51,545 bases of DNA, taken from assembly GCA_000934455.1 (NCBI GenBank), contig KN887337.1, positions 29,130-80,674 of the forward strand, written 5' to 3'. The number at the start of each line of letters is the position of its first letter. The first letter of the stretch is position 1. The notes beneath the pieces were generated by a model, which saw only the letters and a list, made by a program, of their open reading frames with translations, was not told where the DNA came from and did no database searches. The DNA is from Apostichopus parvimensis (Eukaryota; Echinodermata; Holothuroidea; Aspidochirotida; Stichopodidae). The translations under genes were made by a program, and so were the position numbers. Shown here one piece after another: positions 1 through 10,939 of this stretch.

Positions 1-124
1 TTAATTTTCATGTCAAATAAGAACACTAAAACATTTAATTAAAAATTACTTAACTGCTGGTTTGTAAAGTTTTACATGTTTATTATGTAACGCAATTACA
101 ATACTGCTATGTAACATTTTGCCA
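1..124. repeat. Fragment of the repeat also found inside the 2.8 kb element
   Basis: The first 124 bases match 1962-2085 almost base for base, with a constant offset of 1961 and only a few substitutions. The second copy lies inside the 1564-4385 transposon, so this is probably the edge of another copy of that family cut by the window start. The match stops at an AT microsatellite. Confidence 0.85.
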
Positions 125-141
125 TATATATATATATATAT
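124..141. repeat. AT dinucleotide microsatellite
   Basis: Nine uninterrupted AT units mark the point where the repeat at 1-124 stops matching its partner at 1962-2085. Confidence 0.9.
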
Positions 142-1563
142 GGAGTATGGATTAACATAGTTGCTTTGAAGACAATCAATTTGTATTAAGTCGAGATGCC
201 AATGGAATCAAATTCCTGTACCTATAAAGCACATTGTACAACAGTTAACATTTAGAGGTGATCAAAACATTTTGGAACAGAACAAGTTAAGTCTTATATT
301 CGTTATACTACTTCGGTACTCAAAGATGGCGCTAAAGTAATCACTTTTCAACGCTCAAAGTATACTTGCAGGTACGTTTGTTTTCCAATTGATATGCAAG
401 TATAGAAGGTATCGTATGAAGTGTATAGCTGCTATCAATCGAGAATATGACAGAATTCAACAACATTGTGCCCAGTTCACGAGTTTGACCGGATATTAAC
501 AAGTTATCCTGTTTAACAAAATAACATGCTTATAAAGAGTGACAAGTCCTTGTTTCTATCTTTCTTTCAACATAAGTGATGACAAATTGCAGTTAGATTG
601 CCTTGATGTTTTACTCTAATGAGATATTAATGAAATAATAAAACATCAACTTTATCGTGTCAATTACTGTGAACTCATAATAGGATGGACCGTCTCAACC
701 AGAAGTTGTTTCTATTGAATTGAAGGAGCTTACTAAACTACAGAATTGCATTACAGGATTGATTATTACACAAAATGAATGAACTACTCACCGTTTACGT
801 TATTGCGGTGGATAAGTCCTTTACTAAACAATGATATCAGAATACGTCTTTCGCCTGAAAATCCACTTCAAACTTAAAAGAGATAAACATAGAAGAAACC
901 AGAATGTGTTGCCTGGTAAATGGCGCCAAGTTTACAGCAGTTCAGTTGCGTGATTAACTCAGCTCACTGTTGAACCTTGATCTTTGAGATAAAATTACAT
1001 ATTGGAAATATATCTCAGCAATGCTTGTGCCTGTAACATATTGATGACTCTGTACACATGGCGACTGATAACATCAAATACAAGAAGGCAAAGAGCAATC
1101 TGTTCTTAAAAAAAGGTTCACGCACTTGTAATCTTTGCAAATACCTGTCACCCCAAGCATCATAATAGCCTTCATTTAAAATCTCTTTAAATCATGGAAA
1201 CGTTTGGTAGTGAGTCGTCGTATTCTTGCATCATTTATCAGGATGTTTAACTATCATCAAGGATGAATTTCATGGAATACAAGTCGTTCATCTGTTCTGC
1301 TTATTACTTACGATCTTATGCCATATATTTGAGAAAATCAATATAAGACAGGAAAGAAGGATCACGCAAATTGAAATTCTTCAACCAACTCATCGACATA
1401 GCTCCTATATGTTAGCAATGAATAAAATAAAAAAAATCATTCTAGTAAAAAGAAATTCAGCCCTCTGAGTGTCCATAACCTTCAGCATAGACCTAGGCTA
1501 CTATTCGAACATATACTGCTAAAGTATCATAGACTGAGTATGGCTTTCACTCCCATCATACAA
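142..1563. other. AT-rich non-coding stretch, no gene seen
   Basis: No open frame here has coding character, exon-like splice borders or a recognisable domain. An 80-codon frame at 1226-1468 has no supporting feature. The stretch separates a repeat fragment from a transposon and may itself be old repeat DNA. Confidence 0.5.
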
Positions 1564-1961
1564 TACACTCAAAAAAATGAAGTGTTAAAATGTAATCGAT
1601 AAGTGTCAATATCAACACTTCAGTCTAGCTCGTACAGGGACAACACCCGCCTTGCTACTTTTACACTTTTCGAGTGTTGAAAATCTAACACCTCGCTGAT
1701 GTTGAATTTATCAACACTTGCAGGTGTCATTGTCACACCCAGTCCCCTAAATTTAGCACTTAAAAGGTGCTATTACTCAGTTGATGGGAGCGCTGAAGTG
1801 ACACCACATGTCTGGCTATTCTTACACTTTGTGCGTGTTGAATATAGCCAACACCTTACTGATGTTCAATTGACACTTGCAGGTGAAATAGCAAACCGCT
1901 ATCCCCTAAATATGACACTTACACTCAGAAAACGTTTTACACAGGTTAAGTAAAATTTTAG

Positions 1962-2085
1962 TTAATTTTCATGCCAAATAAGAACACTAAAACATTTAAT
2001 TAAAAGTTACTTAACTGCTGGTTTGTAAAGTTTTACATGTTTATTATGTAACGCAATTACAATACTGCTATGTAACATTTTGCCA
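1962..2085. repeat. Second copy of the 124-base repeat
   Basis: This copy lies just inside the subterminal repeat zone of the 1564-4385 element and matches 1-124 with few differences. It is therefore part of a dispersed family rather than unique sequence. Confidence 0.85.
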
Positions 2086-2400
2086 GAGAAGTTTACATAG
2101 CACCCGTTCCGTAAATATTTTACACAGGTTTTAGGTTAATTATTACCTAGTAATTAGGTAAACAATATATGGATGCCTGTTTGAATCGCTCACAGTAGAA
2201 AGGTACATTTAAGAGAGAGCAACAAGCAATGACAACACAAACAATTCAGAATGTGCGATTTTCAGCAATTAAACACCCTACTACCTTCCTATTCCAGAGG
2301 TCCATATATTATATCCCATTAAATGTAAAATGAACAATTTAGGCTATAAAAGTATTGTCTTGTGGAATTAAGTCAACTTAAAAGTGCCAACATTTTCAAT

Positions 2401-2760
2401 TGCTACAGTGCAGTTACTTGGTCTTTGTTGTTTGCGCATGCCTTTTGGTATTCCAGATTAAACACAAAGAAACAACTCTTCCCAAAGTCAATTTCAAATA
2501 AGCAACAACTTTTGATATATATGCTGATCCGTGGGATGAGAAAACGTGGAGTGCTGTCTATGATGACTGCTACACTGCAGTTACTTTGTCTTTGTTGTTG
2601 GCCCATGCCTTTGGTATTCCAAATTAAACACAAAGAAACAACTCTTCCCAAAGACAATTCCAAATAAGCAACAACTTTAGATACATTCTGATCCGTGAGA
2701 TGAGAAAACGTGGAGTGCTGTCTATGACAACTGCTAAACTGCAGTTACTTTGTCTTTTTT
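2401..2760. repeat. Tandem repeat, about 166-base unit, just over two copies
   Basis: Units begin at about 2401, 2568 and 2732 (periods 167 and 164); the third is only about 30 bases long. Each starts near TGCTACA.TGCAGTTACTT and ends near GGAGTGCTGTCTATGA. Open frames on both strands across this block are by-products of the repeat and are not called as genes. Confidence 0.85.
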
Positions 2761-2765
2761 TGACA

Positions 2766-4003
2766 CAGTAAGCATGAAAATCTCTATCTGGTTGCACTTC
2801 ACACCACCAGGCAACTGGTAGACAACTTTTCGGAAAAATTTCCAGGCACCAAGACATGCAATTTGGTATAATTCAGATTAAACACATAAATGATTGAAGC
2901 ACATCAATGGCTTCATAAATGTCATCTGGGATGGGGCATGTCTCTCGATGATCACACATGACTGCTTGGGATGTATTTTGCTTCCTCCAAGAAGTAACAC
3001 ATATGGCTGAGGTCTTTCTGAAATCTTTTGCAAATATAATTCCAAGTTGATGCTTCCTAAGTAACAACAAAGAAAAGAAAAAAAAATCCCATCATAATGA
3101 AGTTCTTTTAAAACCTCCTTGGAGCATAAGCAGTTATTTACATGTACCTCTCACAAAACATTGACATTCCTAAAGAAAATGCCCACAATTTAATCAGTTG
3201 TGATTCTAACTTATTCAAGTACGTTTGAAACTTGCATTAAACATTAATCAGACAATGTAGGCAACTTTTGCAACCGATGCATCATGTTAACAATGCTTAC
3301 ACCAATGCTCACTCCCACTGTATGCAATTGTGTAGATTGCTATGAATTATAACAGCTAGATAACTTCCATAATATAGCTAAAATATAGTTGGGCCTAGGT
3401 CTAAAAGTATCACCAATCCACATCAGCTTGGGCCTACTTGCTACAACTTACAAGCTAAAATGGCAATTAGTGGTAATTATATATTGCATTACATGAATAT
3501 ATGTTTATTCCTTATTAAACATAGTACCAGCGTAACTATTGGCCCATGCCCGATGCTATTTAAAATGTATTGCCTTGAAATAGCCTAAGTATACCCTACT
3601 AGTACTAGGCCTAGTACTACTAAAAAACGTGACTCGCATGGTATACGAAGTTACGGTTAACGTACAATAGGAATAGAATGTTCTAGGTTACAATGAAGGC
3701 CTAGACCCAAGTCCTCCGTCCGTCCGTAGGCTACTCCGTTTAATGTTTACTTGTATGTAGGCTACACGGATTCGTTGACAATTATGAGTTGACTATGACA
3801 AACAGCAGCTAGCCTATTATATTAAGTTATTCTATGACTTTAACGTTAGGTCTATGTTACGCAAGCGATTCAAATGCATTCGTCTACCCAACTTAGTCAT
3901 GGGTCTCTAAGCATTTCTCGTTCTTGTCACGTTCACTTACATAATATCAAAACATACCTTCGAATTTTTCAATCAATTCTTCCAGGCCCCAGTCTCCTAA
4001 GTT
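2766..4003 (-). pseudogene. Decayed SAM-like gene carried antisense inside the 2.8 kb element
   Basis: Two or three exon-like pieces remain on the minus strand. One at 4003-3958 reads LGDWGLEELIEKFE and ends at a good donor (GTATGT); it resembles the first helices of a SAM domain and matches the spacing of VLKRWEMPELCATFE in the other element. Another starts after a TTACTTAG acceptor at 3056 and is open to a stop at 2873, with stretches such as KHQLGIIFAKDFRKTSAICV and HRETCPIPDDIYEAIDVLQS. After a frame change, 2878-2766 continues with ELYQIACLGAWKFFRKVVYQ. The putative start codon is followed at once by a stop. Cargo or captured gene is the simplest reading; product function is unknown. Confidence 0.45.
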
Positions 4004-4389
4004 AATTTACATGCCATTGTAGCTCGTAATCGAACACTGATTACGTAACGGTATGTGGCTTGCACGTATAAATGGCCGCGGTTACTAAAGTACATTTAGT
4101 AACGATAAATGTTGACAAACTGGTACAAGTATTGCTAGGTACGTTACAATGGGTGTTCACGGTACGGTGGTACCGTTTAATCACTTAACTTGCAATAAGA
4201 ATCCAGCTGGAGGAAAGTTTGACCAATCGGAATGCTGGAACTGAAGTACACTTTCTGCAGGTGTTAAAAATCCACGCTGCATAAATTATGTAACACTACT
4301 CAGGGTCAGAGTAACCCTTCAGGTGTAGGGTGAACAGTTATACCTAGAAAGTGTACAAATTCAACACTCCATTTTTTTGCGTGTACGCT

Positions 4390-4947
4390 CTAGTTTAACT
4401 GCATAAATGGCAATGGGACTTGCATTGCTAAGGAACCTGTTGTCTGCTTCTCACGTCTATGTAACTTTTTGTACAATCCTGATATATGCTGCGTGCGTTC
4501 CAGCAGCTGATACCAGGATTGTATGAAAAAAAAATAATCAAAATGGCAGTTTTGGAACTGAAAAGTAGCTAGAGTCGTTTGTTCATGTAGCTTCACCAGG
4601 AAAGTGGTAGCTATGAGTTCGGGACATAATTTGTTTATGAAGTACACATTCAATGAGTAATATAAGAGTTGAGTGCTACAAGGGAGCACTTCACGTGACC
4701 CTTCGTGGTTGGTACGTTTTGTTGTTGTTTTATTTTGGCGCGTCTCGCCATTGACGTAGTCGGTACAGTTAATATGTACGCCGATGTTAGTGATCCCATT
4801 ATTGAATGACTGAATCAAGATATTATATGTAACGTTCTTTTTCCGCAGTAAACATTGCTTAACACGTGAGGACGTTCCATTGACGGAAATGGTGATGAGG
4901 AACATGTGTTTTACATGTGTCTTAATTGTATATACATAACTTATCAC
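4390..4947 (-). CDS. 185-codon open frame, doubtful hypothetical protein
   Basis: This long frame lies just outside the right end of the 2.8 kb element. It has several N-glycosylation-type sites (NGT, NVT, NCT, NKT) and no domain I recognise. Length is the only argument for it in such AT-rich DNA. I see no clear acceptor, promoter or paralogue. It may be a decayed coding region or chance. Confidence 0.2.
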   Translation of the reverse strand: MISYVYTIKTHVKHMFLITISVNGTSSRVKQCLLRKKNVTYNILIQSFNNGITNIGVHINCTDYVNGETRQNKTTTKRTNHEGSREVLPCSTQLLYYSLNVYFINKLCPELIATTFLVKLHEQTTLATFQFQNCHFDYFFFIQSWYQLLERTQHISGLYKKLHRREKQTTGSLAMQVPLPFMQLN

Positions 4948-5967
4948 AGTACGATCTAAACATAGACATTTCAGCAGGTCTTATTGCAAGAATATGTTGA
5001 CCGAAATTTTTGAACGATCTATAAGCCAATTTGTTCAGAGATCGAATTGAGTATTGTTCAAAGCAATATATAAGTAGTAAGGCAAGAGTATAATGTAAAT
5101 TAGCTGAATAGTAGCCCAAGAAAAGTTAAAATAGTTTGATAGTCTCTTCTCCAATGTACCATGTCTCATTTACAACTAAACATGTTAAATTTATGTAATT
5201 ACATCGAAGGGGCATCTTTACTACGGAAAGTCAGATCCTCCTGAGCTTGCGACATCTCATTCAAGCCCATCTTTATCTTATAAAAGTAAATATTATCTAG
5301 AAGATGTTATTAATGAGCAACTCGACCCTTAAAGCCACCTTTTCAAATTAATGTCTAAGCCAACATCAATACATATTAGTGAAAAAAATAATTGCCGTAA
5401 TTTTTTTGTTTATGAACTTTGAAGGTGAAGATGTTAATCGGCTACTAAAATTCACTTATATATTAATCGAATAACTCCCCACTTTCCATCAACATGTTGC
5501 GAAAATGGTTAACTCTTCAATTTGTTTCCATAATATCGAGTTTGTTAATGGAGATACAATTGTAAGGGAGCGCTTTGTGTTTTGCAAAAAGCTTGGTTGA
5601 ATCAAAAGTAAACACAAAAGAGTCCAAACTAACAGTACATTGAACGTTTATTCTTTGTCTTTCACTGAAATTATGTGCATTGGTTTGTTTCTATCTAAAT
5701 TGATCCAACTCTTTGTTTTCGAGGGAAGCGAAAGTATATTCAAATTAGGAAGTATATGTCGACATAAAAGAGAACAAACATCAAGTCAAAAGTTCATCAC
5801 ATGCTGTTCTGTAAGGTTCATTTTCTCAAAACTCAAGAAATGATACATCAATTGAAACAAATTTTCCTTACTGGAGAGGAGCTTATTTGAAAAATGCGAA
5901 TAGCAACTGGCACCTGGATTTAATGCATAGAACAACTCTCTCTTCATATATATTCTATACGAGGAAA

Positions 5968-6292
5968 ATGTGGGTAGCTCTCAATTTGCTTACAATGACC
6001 ACTATCTGCTACATAAGTAAGTCAGCAGCAACACAGCAGCCTGATTTCATCCTTCTCAACAATAATTTTACCCTGCCGTGTCATGAGCTTTCCACCGGGG
6101 ACAAAAAGTGGAAACACGGAGAGAATGTTCTATTCTATAATAAAGCAACCTTGGATATAAATCTTGACCCACGAGTAAGCCTTGGAGATGATTATTCTTT
6201 GTTCATATCGAAGGTATCCCTATCGCACGAAGGGTCTTACCAGTGCCTTCAGGGGACACAGACAATTGCTCAATATGTCCTGAGTGTGCAAG
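5968..6292 (+). CDS. Leader and V-like Ig exon of an Ig-superfamily gene (5' part only)
   Basis: The frame is open from 5887; the start at 5968 is preferred because it begins a plausible signal peptide (MWVALNLLTMTTICY). The Ig domain follows: first Cys in FTLPCHEL, a Trp in DKKWKHGENVLFYNK, then DDYSLFISKVSLSHEGSYQC with the D-x-G-x-Y-x-C signature before strand F. The exon ends at VQG with a GTTTGT donor in phase 1, as usual for Ig exons. The gene at 49641 has the same layout and shared blocks (FYNKA, DDYSLFI, GSY.C), so the two are paralogues. I found no convincing further exon before 10900, so the protein may be secreted, membrane-bound or broken. The start is a choice between Met codons at 5893, 5923 and 5968. 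Confidence 0.7.
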
Positions 6293-9200
6293 GTTTGTGT
6301 TATAAACTATTTTCACATACTTTACCGATTATTCTTTATTGAACGATTATTAGCGTCCAATTGTCTGAATATATAGTCGACGTTCGAAAACACTTAAATC
6401 AACTGTATAAATGGTAGTTTAAATATGAGTTCATGTTTATAATATGCATATTGTATTCCTAAAGAAACCATGGTCCATCATGCACTGCCCATTAATTGCA
6501 AATTTCTCTTCAAATTAGAAAGTGTTACAATTGGATGACTTTGTTATGTATATTGGTCGTAAACTGAAAATAAAAATAAATCCATCATAGTACCCCTTAC
6601 TTTATGTATTCTATTCGAAATTGATGAATGCGCGTCTTCAAAAAAAATTAATAGTTCAACGAAGGTAGATATAGTGCGTCTGCTCTAAGGAAAAACTGCG
6701 AAACTGATATGGCAAGTAATTAATGTATTGTCTAGACATTTGGAGAGTGTAATGATGAACATGAATGGGAAGGAAACTACTTACAGATAATTTAATACAC
6801 CAAAGATGTAGTTTAGCATGATGATTGAATATAGTATTAGAATTAAGGATGATAATGCAGATTAAACGTAAAACAGAAATGTAAACTTACAAAACTAACA
6901 TTTGCATGTTCCATTCCATAATTGGACTACATTCTTTTATCAAACTGAAGTTTACAGACGGAGAATGATTTGGAATTCCATACACATTTGTATTTTTTTT
7001 AAATTATAGTATGTGTTTTCGTTGTGAATAAGAACTTTATACCAAAAATGATGTTTATCATATCAATATAACTTTGAAACGAAACGGATATTACAGATTG
7101 AGAGTAAGACAAACATTCCGACGACTTATAAAAAAAGTTAAATTTCACATTACGTCCAATTAGTGGATTGTTCATTCTTCTTTATCAGAAATATTACAGG
7201 ATAACTTGAAAACGAAACTTAAAATACATGTAATTCTTCTTCAATATCATATCTAATCATTTGTTCAAGAATTTAAGAAGATTTAAGAAATTAAAGAAAC
7301 CCTTTGCAATATTATCAATTAAATTTACACCCAATGATCAATAATATATAGTTTGTTTCTTAGTATATTTATTAAAAGTATATACTTCATAGTATTTTTT
7401 TTACAGAAATTACAATATGGCTTGAAAATGACACTTAAAATGTATGTAAGTCTTTTCATTGGCATATAGTCATTTGTTTGAGAATTTAAGATATGTAAAA
7501 AATCTTAATTTGGAGATACGATGTCGAAATTTGACATACGGACAAAACATGAATAAAAAAATTAAAATTGTTTTAGCATAATTAGCTAGGATTAAATGTA
7601 ATCCATTGCATTACTTATTGTCCGCTATTCATTACTAATTCATAACTCAGTGTTCTTCAGTGACTCTTGTTTGTAGAAAAATAACTGTGGGGATGTCAGC
7701 ATAGCTCACTGTGCGGTGCCGCAGGTGAGCAAGTTGCCCTTCCTGTAGACTGGTTCCTAAACCATGCCAATAGCCGTGTTGTATTTACAGAAAAAAAACA
7801 CATGATTGTAAAAGTAAAAAGGAGGTAAAAATTCCAGTTCCTTTCATGTTCAATTTATGAAAAATCTAAATCATTTACCACCAACGGAAACTGTAATCCA
7901 GGAAATGTTAATCGGTAATGTTTACAATTGAATAAATTATGTTTGTTTCCCGTTGGGGAGTGGGGGGGGGGCTAATTTCCCCTGTAGAAGGAATAACGAT
8001 TATCTGATGTTGTATCTGATGTTGAAACTACTACTTTAATGGCGGTGGGGCGGAGTGGGAGACCACTTTAAAAAATAGAGTTCGTTAATCTTTGGACTTT
8101 ACGTTTATGAGTACTATCAATGTGGCAGCTGTGTACTCTGAACTTTATAGATCTCTAAAGAACAGTCTTGATAAGATATCCAAACAAATATAAAGATAAA
8201 CAAATCGAAACTGTTATTGCATTTAAAGGTGTACTATATTTATTATATCATATGTTGTTTTTCGTTTTACATTTTTTGTTTTTCTTTTTATCATATTCAC
8301 CAAATATGCCATTTCTATTAAATGTTAACGGTTCTTATACCTATTCAAAAGTAAACTAGAGAATCACGCTATGTAGTAAATAATTCAATAAATTATGGCA
8401 ACGATAAATATTTAGTGTAACTTCAGAAGTAAAAACAATTAAATTACATTATTATGAACTCTGTACCAAAGATCACCAGGCAACGTTTCTGTTCATGAAA
8501 ACAAAATCGTTTGTGTTATTCTTCTTGATCATCGTCTGGTGCATTAATCAATCAAGCAACAAATACATTTGTATATAAATTATTTTAGCAAACTAAACAA
8601 CCGCATCAACCTATGTATATAATGTTGCAATACGAAAACTGTATTTTATGCACGTAGATACTCAAACATATCTAAGATTGAATTCTTATACAAACACGTC
8701 AAAATATTTACATTAATTTTTGAACAATAAGATAAGATATAAACTAAAAATAGTTGGTCATAGTCCAGGTGAATATCTTTGTGATGATGTGATTGCTCTT
8801 GCAGACTGTTAGCTCTTTCATCTAGGTACAAACCATTGTTTGAACTACAGTCACCTTGGCATCATTGATATTGTGCATACTTACATGTGACCCACGTTGA
8901 GGCTCGTGCACATTCTCGGGACGATTTATTGCAGTATTCGGCAATCAATTCTCTACTGTATTATAGCTGCTTATAAGGTAATATCCCTTCTTATTCATAT
9001 CAATTAGAATGGTAAGACATTGATCGCTTCCATCATTATAAATGTCAGCAGAGTGTTCAAATAGCAGCAGCATCTTGACTTAAATTCGATTGATGGTGGT
9101 CACTACCTTAATAACCTATTTTACAGGAGTAAAATGATTAATGCCTTTCGTCTCTTGTCAATGAGAGGACGCCGAATTGTATTCCAAAGAATTATATTAT

Positions 9201-10373
9201 GCGTACATTTCTTTTTCAGGATATACAATGCACTGTACAGTAGTACAACGTATATATTTCTAGGTAACAATTGAACACCACAAATCTTTGTAAATCAGGT
9301 TTTTGAGAGACATGTTGTTTGTATGAAGGTGATTAATATATATTTTGAAGCTATTATGAAGTTATAAAAAACAACAGTTAGAAATTAACAACTTTGTGTA
9401 GATTCTATTATCAAATTGGTTTTCCAGAGAAAATCCGTTTCGAATATATCACAGCATCAATTGCGGGAAGTGAACAGTGTCCTAGGTTGTCAGATCGTAG
9501 TTCCAAGAAGATATATCATGGGCTTCAATTGGGGGGATGAGGTACAAAGGTACTGGGGAACACTAATGCATTATTCCACCCCCTACACCACACACATTTT
9601 TGTACTTTGGAGTCTTTCGGACACTGAAACTGTTTTAACAACAACCGGCATCTTCAAACAAACAGTTGAAACAGTACAAAACAACCAGTGATCGATTATT
9701 CTTTCCAAAATTTTAAGGACAATTTCACTAAAAACGAAGAAAAAGAAAGTTAAGAAGTCGAAATATTAACAAAAAACATGTCAAAATGTTAATGTAAAAG
9801 TAAAACTAAAAGGAAAATTCTCAATATTATATTTATATATATAATATATAAAATAGTGTTCTTTAATAGTCTGAAACGTTCAGGAAAATATATAAAATGT
9901 TGAAATAATAGTAACAAGTTTGGAGAAAAAATCTTGTTTGGAGAACATAGTCGAAACCACGAGCTAATATATTCAAAATATTATTATAAAAAGTCAAAAT
10001 TTGACATAGTTCACATTTTGAGAGTTAATAGTTTAATCTTCACATAGAGATTGGAAATTTGAAATATCATAAGTCGACATTCCATTTCAAAAGTAGCATT
10101 TGCCGACACCAATTTCCAATCGAGCCACGGTGTAGAGATGATCCTAAACGGCGACAGATTTCTTCTCCTCGTACTTTTTGAAATCTACCTTTACCATATA
10201 GCAATATCCCAAATCATCGTTCATGCATAATAGTACTTCGGTTAATAGTGTAACAGCTTTCTTCTGTCTTAATATATATATAGATATAGATAGATATATA
10301 TATATTATTTAAATAAAAATAAAATAAAACTGTTAGCAAAATGCTTATCCACTAGAGAGCCTGTGTAAGAGAA
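6293..10373. other. AT-rich intron or intergenic DNA, no exon supported
   Basis: This should hold the later exons of the Ig gene at 5968 if they exist. An exon-like piece at about 9221-9264 has good borders (CTTTTTCAG and GTAACA) but hits a stop in the required phase. Frames at 8168-8359, 8646-8831 and 9416-9691 show no domain, and the first is simple AT-rich hydrophobic code. Palindromic AT sequence lies near 9825-9850 and an AT/GATA microsatellite at about 10271-10310. Confidence 0.45.
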
Positions 10374-10721
10374 TGTGTAAAAGTAAGTTGGCCTGACGTT
10401 TCGATCCTAGCAGGATCTTCTTGAAAGGCTAAATGACAAGTAACAGTAACAGAAGGGACAAAAACACACACAGAATACAGACAGACATGGTGAACACAAA
10501 GAGATAGATGTAAGGGGATTAGTAGACAAGGGATGGAGAAAAGAAAGAAAGAAACCAGCAGGGGAAGAAGAGAGTTAGGAGATCAACAGTAGAGGGACAA
10601 AGAGAGGATTAAGGGAAAGGGGTAGGGAATAAACTGGAGAAGGACAAAGACAAAAAGGTGTGGAGAAAAAAGGGTGGAAGAGAGCTATGAGAAGAGAAAT
10701 GACCCAACTTACTTTTACACA
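10374..10721. mobile_element. MITE of about 350 bases with 18-base perfect terminal inverted repeats
   Basis: TGTGTAAAAGTAAGTTGG at 10374-10391 is the exact reverse complement of 10704-10721. Just inside the left end is CTGACGTTTCG followed by the near-palindrome GATCCTAGCAGGATC. The body is purine-rich and non-coding. It sits directly upstream of the propeller/ZU5 gene start. Confidence 0.8.
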
Positions 10722-10939
10722 TATATATAATTTATCTGACATCTAAGTATGCATACGGTTTTTGAAGTAACATATCTTTAATTAGTCTGGGTAATCGTGG
10801 TATAGGGATCGATTAATCATTCCTTCTCTGAATGTCAAATCGCTACCATATTTGTCCATTGTTTTATGATAAATTTACTTTCTTTCACATTTTAGTCTAC
10901 GCTCAAAAGTTTGCTTTGGTCCTTAACTTAAACTAAACA

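Larger units (their letters stand above)
1564..4385. mobile_element. 2.8 kb DNA transposon with CACTC-type terminal inverted repeats
   Basis: The left end (1564-1590) reads TACACTC, an A-run, then a GAAGTGTTAA motif. The right end (4359-4385) is its imperfect inverted copy, ending GCGTGTA. If the outer TA is a target duplication, the element proper runs CACTC...GCGTG between TA dinucleotides. Subterminal DNA (about 1590-1940 and 4255-4360) is full of short GTGTT/AACAC motifs in both orientations. CACTC-like ends with subterminal repeats recall CACTA/EnSpm elements, while a TA duplication would recall Tc1/mariner; I cannot decide. No transposase frame is visible, so it looks non-autonomous. 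It contains a tandem repeat and remains of an antisense SAM-like gene. Confidence 0.75.

Noticed and set aside
2362..2667. A 101-codon + frame and overlapping minus frames
   Set aside because: They follow the 166-base tandem repeat on both strands and have no splice or domain support.
9221..9264. Exon with good acceptor (CTTTTTCAG) and donor (GTAACA) between the Ig exon and the propeller gene
   Set aside because: The phase needed after the Ig exon meets a stop, and the other frames show no domain.
10896..10937. Splicing of the Ig exon at 5968 directly into the leader upstream of MAESSLIQ
   Set aside because: In the required phase the exon reads VYAQKFALVLNLN and then hits a stop before the ATG, so a fusion of Ig and propeller by this route does not work.
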